Shown here: piece by piece, positions 51,294-60,326 of the stretch
Layout of the letters: each line of letters opens with the position of its first letter
How positions within the stretch are numbered: position 1 is the stretch's first letter
DNA from: Bryobacteraceae bacterium
GTDB lineage: Bacteria; Acidobacteriota; Terriglobia; Bryobacterales; Bryobacteraceae
Direction of reading: 5' to 3'
Length of the DNA: 64,000 bases
Assembly: GCA_041394945.1 (NCBI GenBank)
Contig: JAWKHH010000005.1
Span: 248,001 to 312,000, forward strand
Made by a program: the position numbers and the translations under genes
The notes under the pieces: model-generated
What the model was told of the DNA's origin: nothing
The model's database searches: none
Seen by the model: the letters and a program-made list of their open reading frames with translations, nothing else

Positions 51294-51311
51294 GCAGCGC
51301 ATAATAGTCGC

Positions 51312-51503
51312 ATGACCAGACGCCAACTCGCGGGCGCGTTGATGCTACCGGCCGCCGCCGCGCCGCCGGCCGCGCCGGCCCAAGCCGGGCAGGGCGAGGA
51401 TCTCGACGCGCTGGCCCGACGCAACCTCGAACGCAACCGCGAAGCCCTTTCAAAGTTCGATCTTCCGATGGCCACCGAGCCCGCCTTCCGGTTCGAGGCC
51501 TGA
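51312..51503 (+). CDS. Small TAT-signal protein preceding an amidase
   Basis: 63 aa from ATG 51312. Twin-arginine signal TRRQLAGALMLPAAAAPPAA, then a helix with LDALARRNLERNREAL and a conserved-looking end MATEPAFRFEA. I have seen similar short ORFs before secreted amidases in related phyla; the function is unknown. The stop is 5 bp before the amidase ATG, so they are co-translated. It may supply the export signal for the partner, which has none. Confidence 0.6.
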   Translation: MTRRQLAGALMLPAAAAPPAAPAQAGQGEDLDALARRNLERNREALSKFDLPMATEPAFRFEA

Positions 51504-51508
51504 GCGCG

Positions 51509-52936
51509 ATGCCGTCGTTCGACGATTCCGTCTTCTTCGCCAGCGCCACCGAACTCAACCAGCGCCTGCGGGCGAAGGATTTCACGTGCCGCGAACTGAC
51601 CGAGGCGTTCTGCGACCGGCTGGAAAAGCTGGGGCCGCGCTACAACGCGCTGGCGCTGCCCCTGCGCGAGGACGCCATCCGCAAGGCCAAGGAAGTGGAC
51701 CGCGATCTGGGACGCGACCGGCATCGAAGCAAGCTACACGGAGTGCCGTGGGGCGCCAAGGATCTGCTGAGCTACGCCGGCAAGCCGACGGCTTGGGGCG
51801 CCGCGCCGTACGCCGCGCAGGTGTTCGACGAGAACGCGGCCGCGGTCTCGAAGCTCGATCGAGCGGGCGCGGTATTGATCGGAAAGCTGGCGATGGTGGA
51901 GTTGGCCGGCGGCGGCGGATACCGGTTCGCGGCGGCGTCGGCCAGCGGACCGGGCTTGAACCCGTGGGACCGCTCGCGCTGGTCCGGCGGGTCGTCGAGC
52001 GGATCAGGAAGCGCGGTGGCCGCCGGCTGCGTGCCGTTCGCGTTGGGGTCCGAGACGTCCGGTTCGATCCTCACGCCATCGGCTTATTGCGGGATCACGG
52101 GGCTGCGGCCGACCTACGGCCTGGTGAGCCGGCGCGGGGCGATGGCGCTTTCGTGGACGCTCGACAAGATCGGGCCGATGGGCCGGTCCGCGGAGGATTG
52201 CGGCTACATCCTGCAGGCGATCTCGGGCGGCGATTCCGACGACCCAGGCAGCGCGGGCAAGAGCTTCTATTTCGCGCCGCAGTTCGCGCGGAAGTTCGCG
52301 GATCTAACCATCGGGTACCATCCGGCCGATTTCGAGCAACACGCGGATCCGGCGGGGCGGCCCGCATTCGCCGAGGCGCTGGGATTCTTCAAGTCGATGG
52401 GGTCGAAGGTTACGGAAGTGGAGATTCCCGAGTTCCCGTACGGCCCGGCGATCTCGACGATCATCGCCGGCGAGCAGGGCGCGATCTTCGAGGAGCTGGT
52501 GAGCTCGGGGCAGGTGGACAAGCTGGCCGACGCGAAGCAGATCGCGGGAATCAAGGCTTCGCAGCAGGTGCTGGCGAAGGACTACCTGCGGGCGATGCGG
52601 ATCCGCTCCCTCATCGCGCAGGCGTTCCGAAAGCTGTTCGTCGATGTAGACGTGCTGCTGACCCCGGCGCGCAATGGCATCGCATCGAAGGTTGCCGATC
52701 CGCTGGACGGCGGAGGGCGCGGCGGCGAGGCGGCGAAGTCGCGGGGGCTGCAGGGGCTGATTCCGGCGGCGAACCTGGCGGGCCTGCCGGCGCTGTGCCT
52801 GCCGTGCGGGTTCGTCGAGGGAATGCCGCTGGCGGTAAGCCTGGTGGGGCGAGCCTTCAACGAGAACACGCTGCTCGCCTACGGTCTCGAGTACCAGAAA
52901 GCAACGGACTGGCACCGGCGGCGCCCGCAGGTGTAG
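51509..52936 (+). CDS. Amidase-signature hydrolase (GatA-like)
   Basis: 475 aa from ATG 51509. The Ser-cisSer-Lys triad is visible: Lys in GVPWGAKDLL, cis-Ser in GGSSSGSGSAVAAG and nucleophile Ser in GSETSGSILTP. It hydrolyses amides; it is unlikely to be the tRNA amidotransferase subunit because gatB/gatC are absent. No signal peptide in this chain, but the 63-aa TAT peptide gene lies directly upstream. Confidence 0.88.
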   Translation: MPSFDDSVFFASATELNQRLRAKDFTCRELTEAFCDRLEKLGPRYNALALPLREDAIRKAKEVDRDLGRDRHRSKLHGVPWGAKDLLSYAGKPTAWGAAPYAAQVFDENAAAVSKLDRAGAVLIGKLAMVELAGGGGYRFAAASASGPGLNPWDRSRWSGGSSSGSGSAVAAGCVPFALGSETSGSILTPSAYCGITGLRPTYGLVSRRGAMALSWTLDKIGPMGRSAEDCGYILQAISGGDSDDPGSAGKSFYFAPQFARKFADLTIGYHPADFEQHADPAGRPAFAEALGFFKSMGSKVTEVEIPEFPYGPAISTIIAGEQGAIFEELVSSGQVDKLADAKQIAGIKASQQVLAKDYLRAMRIRSLIAQAFRKLFVDVDVLLTPARNGIASKVADPLDGGGRGGEAAKSRGLQGLIPAANLAGLPALCLPCGFVEGMPLAVSLVGRAFNENTLLAYGLEYQKATDWHRRRPQV

Positions 52937-52952
52937 ATCGCACTGTTCAGGC

Positions 52953-53381
52953 ATGACCGATACCGGCGCATCGAAGAAGCCACCCATCGCCGCGCTGGCG
53001 ACAGTGGGCGCGGCCATCGGTCTGTGCCTCCTGGTGAACCTGGACCTGTTTCGTCTGTCGGCTGAGGCGCGCGCGAACGCGCGGGATCCGTACTTGGTGG
53101 CGATGCAGGACGAGCGCTTCCGTGACCTGGCGTCAGCGCTACCGGCGGGCGGCGGGGCCGGGTACGTTTCCGACCTCGGCCTCGATTCCACCGCAGGCCA
53201 AGCCGCGTATTTCACCGCTCAGTACGCTCTCGCGCCGCGATTGCTGGCGCCGGCGGAGAAAACCGGCGGCGGGCCGGTGGTGGGCAACTTCGCGCGGCCG
53301 CCGGATCTCGCCGCGATGGGATTCGAACTGGTCCGCGATTACGGGAACGGCGTAATGCTCCTGCGGCGGAAGGCCCGCTAG
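52953..53381 (+). CDS. Membrane-anchored hypothetical protein
   Basis: 142 aa. One transmembrane helix (about 12-33) then an extracytoplasmic domain ending FELVRDYGNGVMLLRR. Such a fold often follows or precedes GT-C glycosyltransferase-like proteins, and the next gene, 3 bp downstream, is one. Function unknown; probable partner of the following membrane protein. Confidence 0.6.
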   Translation: MTDTGASKKPPIAALATVGAAIGLCLLVNLDLFRLSAEARANARDPYLVAMQDERFRDLASALPAGGGAGYVSDLGLDSTAGQAAYFTAQYALAPRLLAPAEKTGGGPVVGNFARPPDLAAMGFELVRDYGNGVMLLRRKAR

Positions 53382-53384
53382 ACG

Positions 53385-54659
53385 ATGAGCTATTTGCTGA
53401 TCGGCTGTTCGGCGCTGCTTTCCTGGGTGGGGGCAGCGAGCATCCTTTTCTTTCTTTTCGCGGCGGCCGGCGGCGCGAACACGGGCGGCGCTCTGGCGGC
53501 GTTTGCGGTGGCCGGCGGGGTCTGTTCGTTCGTGTGGCGAGGGGTGAAGCCGCCGGCCGGGCCGGAGCCGGTCTTCCGGTGGCATTGGCTTGTCGCGGCG
53601 GCGTTCGGCCTGGCGCTGGCGCTGGCGGCGGCGACGGCCTGGGCGGATATGGCCGCGGCGCCGCACGGGGACTGGGACGCCTGGAGCATCTGGAACGTTC
53701 GCGCACGCATGCTGGCCGGCGGCGCATGGCGGAACGCGGTTTCGCCGGAGTTTCGCAATCATCCGGACTACCCGATGTTGACCTCGTCGTTCATCGCCAG
53801 CCTGTGGGCCTTGGTGGGATCGAACACAACGCTGATTCCGCGGCTCACCTCGGCGATGTTCTTCGGCGCGACGCCGCTGGCGCTCGCCGCCGGCATCGGC
53901 CTGCTTCGCGGACGGGCGATGGGCTGGATCGCCGGAGTGGTGCTGCTGGCCACGGCCGGGTTCGTTTCCGAAGCGCCTGTTCAGTACGCCGACATTCCTC
54001 TCAGCGGCTTCATGCTGCTGGCAGTTGCGTGGCTGGCGCTCGACGAGCCGGTCCCCGCCGGAGTATTCGCGTCTCTCGCGGCATGGACGAAGAACGAGGG
54101 CGTGGCGTTCTGTGTCGTGTTCCTGGCAGCGGGCTTCCTGTGGCGCAAGCGTCTCGCGTTGATCGCCGGCGCCGCGCCAGGGTTGGCTTTCGTGGCGATC
54201 TTCAAGCTGCTGATCGCGGCGCCGACGTCGGGAAGTGTCAGTCCGGACCTGGCCCGCCTTGCGGATCCGTCGCGCCACTTGCAGGTGGCGAGTGCGTTCG
54301 CGCAGGGCATCTGGGCGATGGGGCTCGACTGGCGGCACCCGGCGCTGGTTGTGATTGCGCTGGCGGCGGTGCTGCGGTTCCGGCCGCACGAGGGAGCGGC
54401 GCCCGCGGGCATCGCGACTATGGCGCTGGCGGTCATCGACTATCTCGTCTACGTGACAACCCGCGACGATGCGGCGTGGCTGCTTTCCACGTCTCTCAAC
54501 CGGATCCTCGTCCAGTTGACCCCGGCCGGTCTATTCACGGCATTCCTGCTGATCCGTCCGGTGGACGAGGTCGCGCCGGTGGAAGCAGCATCGACGCCGG
54601 AAACGCCGGCGGCGCGGAAGCAAGGCGCGCGTGGCGGGCGCAAGGCGATGCAATCGTAG
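53385..54659 (+). CDS. Multi-spanning GT-C-type glycosyltransferase-like membrane protein
   Basis: 424 aa, about ten hydrophobic helices. The first extracytoplasmic loop carries GDWDAWSIWNVRARML with the acidic residues expected of a GT-C (PMT/ArnT-like) active site, and LTSSFIASLW and QYADIPLSGF further in. It may transfer a sugar from a polyprenyl-phosphate carrier. The C-terminal ~40 residues are a basic cytoplasmic tail. It overlaps no gene but ends exactly where the convergent gene ends. Confidence 0.65.
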   Translation: MSYLLIGCSALLSWVGAASILFFLFAAAGGANTGGALAAFAVAGGVCSFVWRGVKPPAGPEPVFRWHWLVAAAFGLALALAAATAWADMAAAPHGDWDAWSIWNVRARMLAGGAWRNAVSPEFRNHPDYPMLTSSFIASLWALVGSNTTLIPRLTSAMFFGATPLALAAGIGLLRGRAMGWIAGVVLLATAGFVSEAPVQYADIPLSGFMLLAVAWLALDEPVPAGVFASLAAWTKNEGVAFCVVFLAAGFLWRKRLALIAGAAPGLAFVAIFKLLIAAPTSGSVSPDLARLADPSRHLQVASAFAQGIWAMGLDWRHPALVVIALAAVLRFRPHEGAAPAGIATMALAVIDYLVYVTTRDDAAWLLSTSLNRILVQLTPAGLFTAFLLIRPVDEVAPVEAASTPETPAARKQGARGGRKAMQS

Positions 54660-55739
54660 CTACCCGCGCTTCAGTTCGGCCTTTGCCGCCTGATACAGCG
54701 CGCGGATGTAGCCGATGCTGTAGGACCATCCGGCCTGCCGCCCGCCGGTCATTTCCGGCACATGGTCAGCGATGAGGTTGCCGCGGAAGTCCGCTTCCAC
54801 CAGCGTCCGCATCAGCTTGTACATATCGGTGTAGCCGTTGTCGATGTAGGTTTCGACGAAGTTGGGGATCGGCCCGGTGACGTTGCGGAAGTGGATCTTC
54901 CACAGTTTGCCCATCCTGGCGAATCCGCGCGCCGCCTCATAAACATCTTTGCCCGTGGACTTGCCGCCTTCCATCCAGGTGCCGCAGCACAGGCACACGC
55001 CGATGTTCGGAGAGTTGGCGATCTCAAGGGCGCGCACGTAGCCGTCATAGGTTCCGAAGATGTGGCGCGGGATTCCGCCCAGTTCGGGAACCGGCGGGTC
55101 ATCGGGGTGGATGCCGATCCGGACGCCCGCCTCCTCGGCCACGGGCGCGATCTGCCTGATGAAGTACGTGTAGTTTTCCCAGAGCTCCTCTTTCGAGTAC
55201 TTGCGCCCGTGCGTGAGCGGACCTACGTAGGTCTTGCCGTTCCAGAAGCCCTTCGCCGTTTCGAGCTTGAACGAGCGCGCCGAGGCGCCGCCGCGGATCG
55301 TCTCACGGTCACTGGACCAGATACCGTTGGCCATGTGCGCGTAGGTAATGTAGCCGATGCCGGCCTTGCCTGTGTCGCGGATGTACTGCTTCAGCCAGGC
55401 GATCTTTTCGTCGCGCCCGGGGAGGTTGAGCGTCACTTCTTCGATGTTGCGATTGTCGTTGTTCGAGATGTTGAAGACCTTCAGGCCGGCGGCTTCCGCG
55501 CGTTTCCGGATGTCGAGGAAGTTCTCGAGCGTGGCGCGGCCCTTGCCGGTCTGGACGTTCAGATAGTCGATCCCCATCTGCTTGATCCATTGCAGTTCTT
55601 CGCTCGTGGCGTTCTCGCCCACCTGCATCGAGATCTTGATGCCGGGCGAGAGCGGCTCAAGCTTCGCGGCGGGAGCGGGAGCAGCGGCGGCCGCGGCAAG
55701 CGCGGAAACGGCAAACTGACGGCGGTTGACTGGGGACAT
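54660..55739 (-). CDS. TAT-exported mannonate dehydratase-like TIM-barrel protein
   Basis: 359 aa from ATG 55739. A twin-arginine signal (NRRQFAVSALAAAAAAPAPA) precedes a xylose-isomerase-like TIM barrel. The metal-site motif GIHPDDPPVPELGGIPRHIF and VCLCCGTWMEG are those of UxuA (mannonate dehydratase), which has HPDDPP; WKIHFRNV and LIADHVPEM provide further ligands. UxuA normally is cytoplasmic, so an exported copy is unusual and may use another substrate. It is near polysaccharide-lyase-like and transglutaminase genes rather than uxaC. Confidence 0.75.
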   Translation of the reverse strand: MSPVNRRQFAVSALAAAAAAPAPAAKLEPLSPGIKISMQVGENATSEELQWIKQMGIDYLNVQTGKGRATLENFLDIRKRAEAAGLKVFNISNNDNRNIEEVTLNLPGRDEKIAWLKQYIRDTGKAGIGYITYAHMANGIWSSDRETIRGGASARSFKLETAKGFWNGKTYVGPLTHGRKYSKEELWENYTYFIRQIAPVAEEAGVRIGIHPDDPPVPELGGIPRHIFGTYDGYVRALEIANSPNIGVCLCCGTWMEGGKSTGKDVYEAARGFARMGKLWKIHFRNVTGPIPNFVETYIDNGYTDMYKLMRTLVEADFRGNLIADHVPEMTGGRQAGWSYSIGYIRALYQAAKAELKRG

Positions 55740-55814
55740 TCGAATCTCCTTGGACTCTTCGGTCAGCAACGATTATCCCCTCGCCGCATGCGGCGCGCAA
55801 ACGAACGAAGGTTT

Positions 55815-58800
55815 CTAGTAGGCGCCCGAGCCGCGCTTGCGAAGGTCGAGCGTGGAGGGGAACTCGGGATCCACGGGCCGCCAGTCGACGTGCATTTGCG
55901 AGGGCGTATGGCCGAACGACTCGAACCGCGCCATGCGGCGGGCCTCGGCTTCGTTGGCGTTGACGGGGAACGTCTCGTAGTTGCGTCCGCCGGGATGCGC
56001 CACACGATAGGTGCAGCCGCCCACGGCTCTTCCGGCGACACGATCGTAGAGGTCGAACACCAGCGGCGTATGGACAGCGATGGTCGGGTGCAGGCACCGC
56101 GGCGGCTGCCAGGCGCGGTAGCGGACGCCGCAGACGAACTCGCCGTGGGTGCCGGTTGGACGCAGCGGAAGCACGTGGCCGTTGCATGCCACCTGTAAGC
56201 GCTCGCCGGTGAGATTGCGGACGCGCACCTGGAGGCGCTCCACCGACGAATCCACGTAGCGCGTGGCGCCGCCAGCGGCGGGTTCCTCTCCCAGCACGTA
56301 CCAGGGCTCGATGCCTTGCCGCAGCTCGATCTCAACGCCTTCGTAGATGACGCGCCCGTAGACCGGGAACCGGAACTCGAAGTGGGGCGCGAACCACTCG
56401 TCTTCCATCCCGTAACCGGCCCGCCGCAGCCCTCCGAGCACGGCGCTGAAATCGCGCTCAACGAAGTACGGCAGCAGGAACTCGTCGTGCAGGCGCGTGC
56501 CCCACCGCACGGGCCGCTCGCGATACGGCTCGCGCCAGAAGCGAGCAATCAGGGCCCGCAGGAGCAATTGCTGGGTGAGGCTCATGCGCGCGTGGGGGGG
56601 CATCTCGAAGGCGCGCATTTCGAGCAGACCGAGACGGCCGCTCGATGAATCGGGCGAGTAGAGCTTGTCGATGCAGAACTCGGCGCGGTGGGTGTTGCCG
56701 GTGACGTCGACGAGCAGGTTGCGGAAAATGCGATCCACCATCCACGGCGGGCATGACTGGCCGTGAGCCGGATCGGGCAAAAGCCCGCACGCGATCTCGA
56801 GTTCATAGACGGCGTCGGCGCGCGTTTCGTCGACGCGCGGGGCCTGACTCGTGGGGCCGATGAATGTCCCGGAAAAGAGGTAAGAAAGCGAGGGGTGATT
56901 CAGCCAGTAGCAGACGAGGGACCGCAACAGATCCGGCCGGCGCAGGAAAGGACTGTCGGCGGGCCTGGCTCCGCCGAGGACGATATGGTTGCCGCCGCCG
57001 GTGCCGGTGTGGCGGCCGTCGAGCATGAACTTCTCGGTTCCAAGCCGGCACTGGCGCGCCTGCTCGTAGAGCGTGGTGGTGATATCGACCAGTTCGTTCC
57101 AGTTCGACGCCGGCTGTACGTTCACTTCGATGACGCCGGGATCGGGCGTCACCTTCAACTGGTGGAGACGTGAATCGTAAGGCGGCGCGTATCCTTCGAC
57201 GAGAACCGGCATGCACAATTGCGCGGCGGTGTCCTCCACGGCCATCACCAGTTCGAGATAGTCGGCCGCGGAAGAAGTAGGGGGAAGGAACACATGAATC
57301 CGGCCGTGGCGCGCCTCCACGGCGAGGGCCGTGCGCACGATGGGGCCTTCCGACGACGCCACCTGCTCGTGAACGCGCTGACGGTGCGCGGTGGGCGCGG
57401 CCGCGGTGACGATGGCAGGCTGCGGGAAGTCCTGCAGCGGACCCAGGGGATCGGCTTCGAACACCTGCTGAGCACGAGCCGGCGGTTCGTGGCCGAGGCT
57501 CTGCAGAGGAAGGCGCAGACCCACCGGCGAATCGCCCGGCGCGAGGAACAGGTGGCGGCCGCGAAGCATCCACATGCCGCTTTGCCAGGCTGGACCGTCC
57601 TTGGTGAACACGCGCCGCAGCGGAAGCACGAAACCGCTGGGCTGATCGAGCCCGCGCTCGAACACACGGCGGAGACGGTCGCGTTCCTCCGGATCGGCGA
57701 GGCGGCTATCGCCGGGCGTTACGTTGTAGGGCAGCTTGCGCTCTTTGTGGATGTACTCGAGGGGATCTTCGAAGGCGGCGATCACGAACGAGGGTCCGAC
57801 GGTGACGCGGTCGGCGAGCGAATCGGCGAACCGGCGCGCCTCTTCAACGCCGTAGCCGTAGTCGTACTCGGGATTGGCGATCCAGCGGTCGTCGCGCCAC
57901 AACGGCGTCTTGTCGGATCGCCAGTAGCAGGTGAAAGCCCAACGCGGCAGGGATTCGCCGGGATACCACTTGCCCTGCCCGAAGTGCAGCAGGCCTCCGG
58001 GAGCGAAACAGTCGCGCAGACGGCGGATGAGATGGCCGGCGCGCCGTTCCTTTTCCTTGCCGAGCGCGGCTGTGTTCCACTCTTCGCCGTCCATGTCGTC
58101 GATGGAGACGAAGGTGGGCTCGCCGCCCATTGTGAGCCGGGCGTCAGCGGCGATCAGTTCGTCATCCACCTGGTGGCCAAGGGCTTCGATCCGCGACCAT
58201 TGGTCTTCCGTGTAGGGCTTGGTGACGCGCGGGTCCTCGTGAATGCGCGTCACCTTCATGTGGTGCGCGAACTCCACCTTGGACGGGCTGACGAGACCGG
58301 TGATGGGTGCGGCCGATGAAGGTTCCGGCGTGGCGGCGAGCGGGATGTGGCCTTCGCCCGCGAAGAGACCCGAGGTTGGATCCAGCCCCACCCAGCCGGC
58401 GCCGGGCAGGTAGACCTCGGTCCACGCGTGGAGATCGGTGAAGTCTTCGGCCGGCCCCGAAGGGCCATCGAGAGATTTCACGTCGGCGGTCAACTGGATG
58501 AGATAGCCGGAGACGAAACGCGCGGCGAGACCGAGGTTGCGCAGGACCTGCACAAGTAGCCAAGCCGAGTCGCGGCAGGAGCCGCTTGCGGACTCGAGCG
58601 TCTGTTCCGGCGTTTGCACGCCGGGCTCCATGCGGATGAGGTACGTGATTTCCTTTTGGAGACGCTGGTTGAGGCTCACGAGGAACGTGACGGCGTGTTG
58701 GGGCGTACGGTCAATGGCGGCCACGTACTCGGCGAGCCGCGGCGTCAGGGGCAGGGTCTCGCGAAAGGGCCGCAACTGGCTCGCGAGATTGGGATCGTAC

Positions 58801-59114
58801 TCGAAAGGGAAATTCTCGGCTTCAGGTTCGAGGAAGAAGTCGAAGGGGTTGACCACCGTCATGTCGGCCACGAGATCCACTTCCACGGAGAACCGGTCCG
58901 TCTTCTCCGGGAAGACATAGCGCGCCACCCAGTTGCTTTGCGGATCCTGCTGCCAGTTGACGAAGTGGTTCGACGGCTCGACCTTCAGCGAATAGCTCTG
59001 AACGTGAGTGCGGGAATGCGGCGCGGGACGCAGGCGAACCAACTGCGGCGACAGAGTCACCAACTGGTCGTATTCGTAAATCGTTTGGTGGTGGAGTGCG
59101 ACTCGAATGGACAC
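55815..59114 (-). CDS. Giant transglutaminase-like protein with DUF2126 domain
   Basis: 1099 aa from GTG 59114 (an upstream ATG 59174 is possible). Residues 1-~310 are a bacterial transglutaminase N-domain plus catalytic core with Cys180 in SGSCRDSAWL, His229 in DLHAWTEVYLPG and Asp245 in GLDPTSG. The rest is the large DUF2126 module, with DARLTMGGEPTFVSIDD, RRPDLLRSLVCYWLNHPSLSYL and FEMPPHARMS. Such proteins often come with circularly permuted ATP-grasp/DUF403 genes; none are here. Probably cytoplasmic, catalysing amide chemistry on an unknown peptide. Confidence 0.88.
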   Translation of the reverse strand: MSIRVALHHQTIYEYDQLVTLSPQLVRLRPAPHSRTHVQSYSLKVEPSNHFVNWQQDPQSNWVARYVFPEKTDRFSVEVDLVADMTVVNPFDFFLEPEAENFPFEYDPNLASQLRPFRETLPLTPRLAEYVAAIDRTPQHAVTFLVSLNQRLQKEITYLIRMEPGVQTPEQTLESASGSCRDSAWLLVQVLRNLGLAARFVSGYLIQLTADVKSLDGPSGPAEDFTDLHAWTEVYLPGAGWVGLDPTSGLFAGEGHIPLAATPEPSSAAPITGLVSPSKVEFAHHMKVTRIHEDPRVTKPYTEDQWSRIEALGHQVDDELIAADARLTMGGEPTFVSIDDMDGEEWNTAALGKEKERRAGHLIRRLRDCFAPGGLLHFGQGKWYPGESLPRWAFTCYWRSDKTPLWRDDRWIANPEYDYGYGVEEARRFADSLADRVTVGPSFVIAAFEDPLEYIHKERKLPYNVTPGDSRLADPEERDRLRRVFERGLDQPSGFVLPLRRVFTKDGPAWQSGMWMLRGRHLFLAPGDSPVGLRLPLQSLGHEPPARAQQVFEADPLGPLQDFPQPAIVTAAAPTAHRQRVHEQVASSEGPIVRTALAVEARHGRIHVFLPPTSSAADYLELVMAVEDTAAQLCMPVLVEGYAPPYDSRLHQLKVTPDPGVIEVNVQPASNWNELVDITTTLYEQARQCRLGTEKFMLDGRHTGTGGGNHIVLGGARPADSPFLRRPDLLRSLVCYWLNHPSLSYLFSGTFIGPTSQAPRVDETRADAVYELEIACGLLPDPAHGQSCPPWMVDRIFRNLLVDVTGNTHRAEFCIDKLYSPDSSSGRLGLLEMRAFEMPPHARMSLTQQLLLRALIARFWREPYRERPVRWGTRLHDEFLLPYFVERDFSAVLGGLRRAGYGMEDEWFAPHFEFRFPVYGRVIYEGVEIELRQGIEPWYVLGEEPAAGGATRYVDSSVERLQVRVRNLTGERLQVACNGHVLPLRPTGTHGEFVCGVRYRAWQPPRCLHPTIAVHTPLVFDLYDRVAGRAVGGCTYRVAHPGGRNYETFPVNANEAEARRMARFESFGHTPSQMHVDWRPVDPEFPSTLDLRKRGSGAY

Positions 59115-59125
59115 GCGAATGGACA
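59104..59125. repeat. Tandem repeat around the DUF2126 protein start
   Basis: CGAATGGACA at 59104-59113 and again at 59116-59125, 12 bp apart. In the minus-strand frame this gives the duplicated residues SIRVSIRV at the predicted N-terminus and so duplicates the start-codon neighbourhood. Confidence 0.45.
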
Positions 59126-59193
59126 GATCCTTCCCAGGTTTGGGCCCAGTTTGGGGCGAACGTGGCCGATCCATTCAGGATAACCTGGAAGCC

Positions 59194-59922
59194 GTGTCAT
59201 TCCGACTCCTTCTTTTCGCTGCCGCGGTTGCGAGCCCAACCGCCGCCGAGGTGTTGTTCCGCGCCGACTTCGAGACGGGCGACCTGAGCCAGTGGGCGGC
59301 GAGCGGGACGCGCGGGCAGAACACGACGCCGCGCAATGCCGCCGCAGTGAGCGATGTTGTCCATAGCGGGAAGTACGCGGGCCGGTTCACGATCCACGCG
59401 GATGACGTGTTCAACGATCGCCAGTTGCGTGTGCAGGTGGGCGGACCGCGGATCACGGTGGAGGAGGGTTCCGACACATATCTTTCGTTCTGGCTGTACA
59501 TGGCGGAGGCGCCGAAGGATCGCGACAACTTCTTCTACTGGGAAGGCGCGCCGCCGCCGCGCTACAACAACGTGATGACGTGGTGGGTGGAGCCGCGCGA
59601 GGGCGGGGGAGCGTGGATCCGGTACGGTACGGGCAACCTGGGACGCAACGGCACGGAGTGGGAGGCGGAGTTCACGCCGGGCAAGTGGCATCACCTGGCG
59701 ATGCACATTCACTGGTCCGAAGATGCCGCAAAGGGGCGCGTACGGTTGTGGTTCGACGGGGCGCCGGCGCTGGACCGGGCGTTGAAGACGAAGGGCGCGG
59801 AATCCGTGTACTTCTGCCAGCCGGGAATTCACCGGAGTCCGCATCGGCCGTCCGAGGATACGATCTACTTCGACGACTTCGTGATGGCGACGACGCTCGG
59901 CGAAGTGCTCCCGAAGCCGTAG
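59194..59922 (+). CDS. Secreted polysaccharide lyase-like (heparin-lyase-I/jelly-roll) protein
   Basis: 242 aa from GTG 59194 (the open frame upstream lacks a better start). Signal peptide SFRLLLFAAAVASPTAA. Beta jelly-roll outline: FRADFETGDLSQW, GKYAGRFTI, SDTYLSFWLYMAE, GKWHHLAMHIHWSED and RVRLWFDG. This is the pattern of heparin lyase I/alginate lyase-like folds annotated as polysaccharide lyases in environmental bacteria. Catalytic residues cannot be fixed by eye. Divergent from the transglutaminase gene by 79 bp, which contains a 12-bp tandem duplication. Confidence 0.6.
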   Translation: MSFRLLLFAAAVASPTAAEVLFRADFETGDLSQWAASGTRGQNTTPRNAAAVSDVVHSGKYAGRFTIHADDVFNDRQLRVQVGGPRITVEEGSDTYLSFWLYMAEAPKDRDNFFYWEGAPPPRYNNVMTWWVEPREGGGAWIRYGTGNLGRNGTEWEAEFTPGKWHHLAMHIHWSEDAAKGRVRLWFDGAPALDRALKTKGAESVYFCQPGIHRSPHRPSEDTIYFDDFVMATTLGEVLPKP

Positions 59923-59943
59923 CTGTCCCCTGTAACTGTCCCC

Positions 59944-59983
59944 TTGATTACCGAGAGGAGTTGCTCTATACTCGGTAACCGAG
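59944..59983 (+). promoter_or_regulatory. Promoter with palindromic PadR operator
   Basis: TTGATT (59944-59949), 17 bp, TATACT (59967-59972) is a good sigma-70 promoter; the start falls near 59979, 8 nt before ATG. TTACCGAG (59948-59955) and CTCGGTAA (59971-59978) are perfect 8-bp complements overlapping the -35 and -10 boxes. CTCGGT-A-ACCGAG (59971-59983) is a second perfect palindrome sharing one arm. Three half-sites suit autorepression by the PadR encoded next. Confidence 0.75.
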
Positions 59984-59986
59984 ACC

Positions 59987-60322
59987 ATGAGTAGACCCTC
60001 CGATCTCGTTCAAGGCACTCTCGACCTCCTTCTCCTGAAGATCATCGCCCTCGAACCCCTCCATGGCTGGGCCATCGGCCAGCGGCTGCGGCACGTCTCC
60101 GGCGAGACGTTGCAGGTTAGCGACGGCTCACTCTACCCGGCGCTGCACAAGCTCGAGCAATCGGGCTGGATCACGGCGGAGTGGAAGGTCACCGAAAACG
60201 GCCGGCGTGCGAAGTTCTACAAGCTCACCCGGCCCGGACAGAAGGCCCTCGCGCGCGAGGCGGAGACCTGGGAGCGGCTTTCGCAGGCCATTTCCGCGGT
60301 GGTTCGGCTCGAACGGGCGTAG
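59987..60322 (+). CDS. PadR-family transcriptional regulator
   Basis: 111 aa. DLVQGTLDLLLLKIIALEP, the recognition region VSDGSLYPALHKLEQSGW and the wing VTENGRRAKFYKLT are PadR signatures. It heads a two-gene operon with the second ADOP permease (4-bp gap). The strong palindromes in its promoter are the probable binding sites. The predicted leader is only ~8 nt with no clear ribosome-binding site. A paralogue of the regulator at 4933-5271. Confidence 0.92.
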   Translation: MSRPSDLVQGTLDLLLLKIIALEPLHGWAIGQRLRHVSGETLQVSDGSLYPALHKLEQSGWITAEWKVTENGRRAKFYKLTRPGQKALAREAETWERLSQAISAVVRLERA

Positions 60323-60326
60323 TTCG

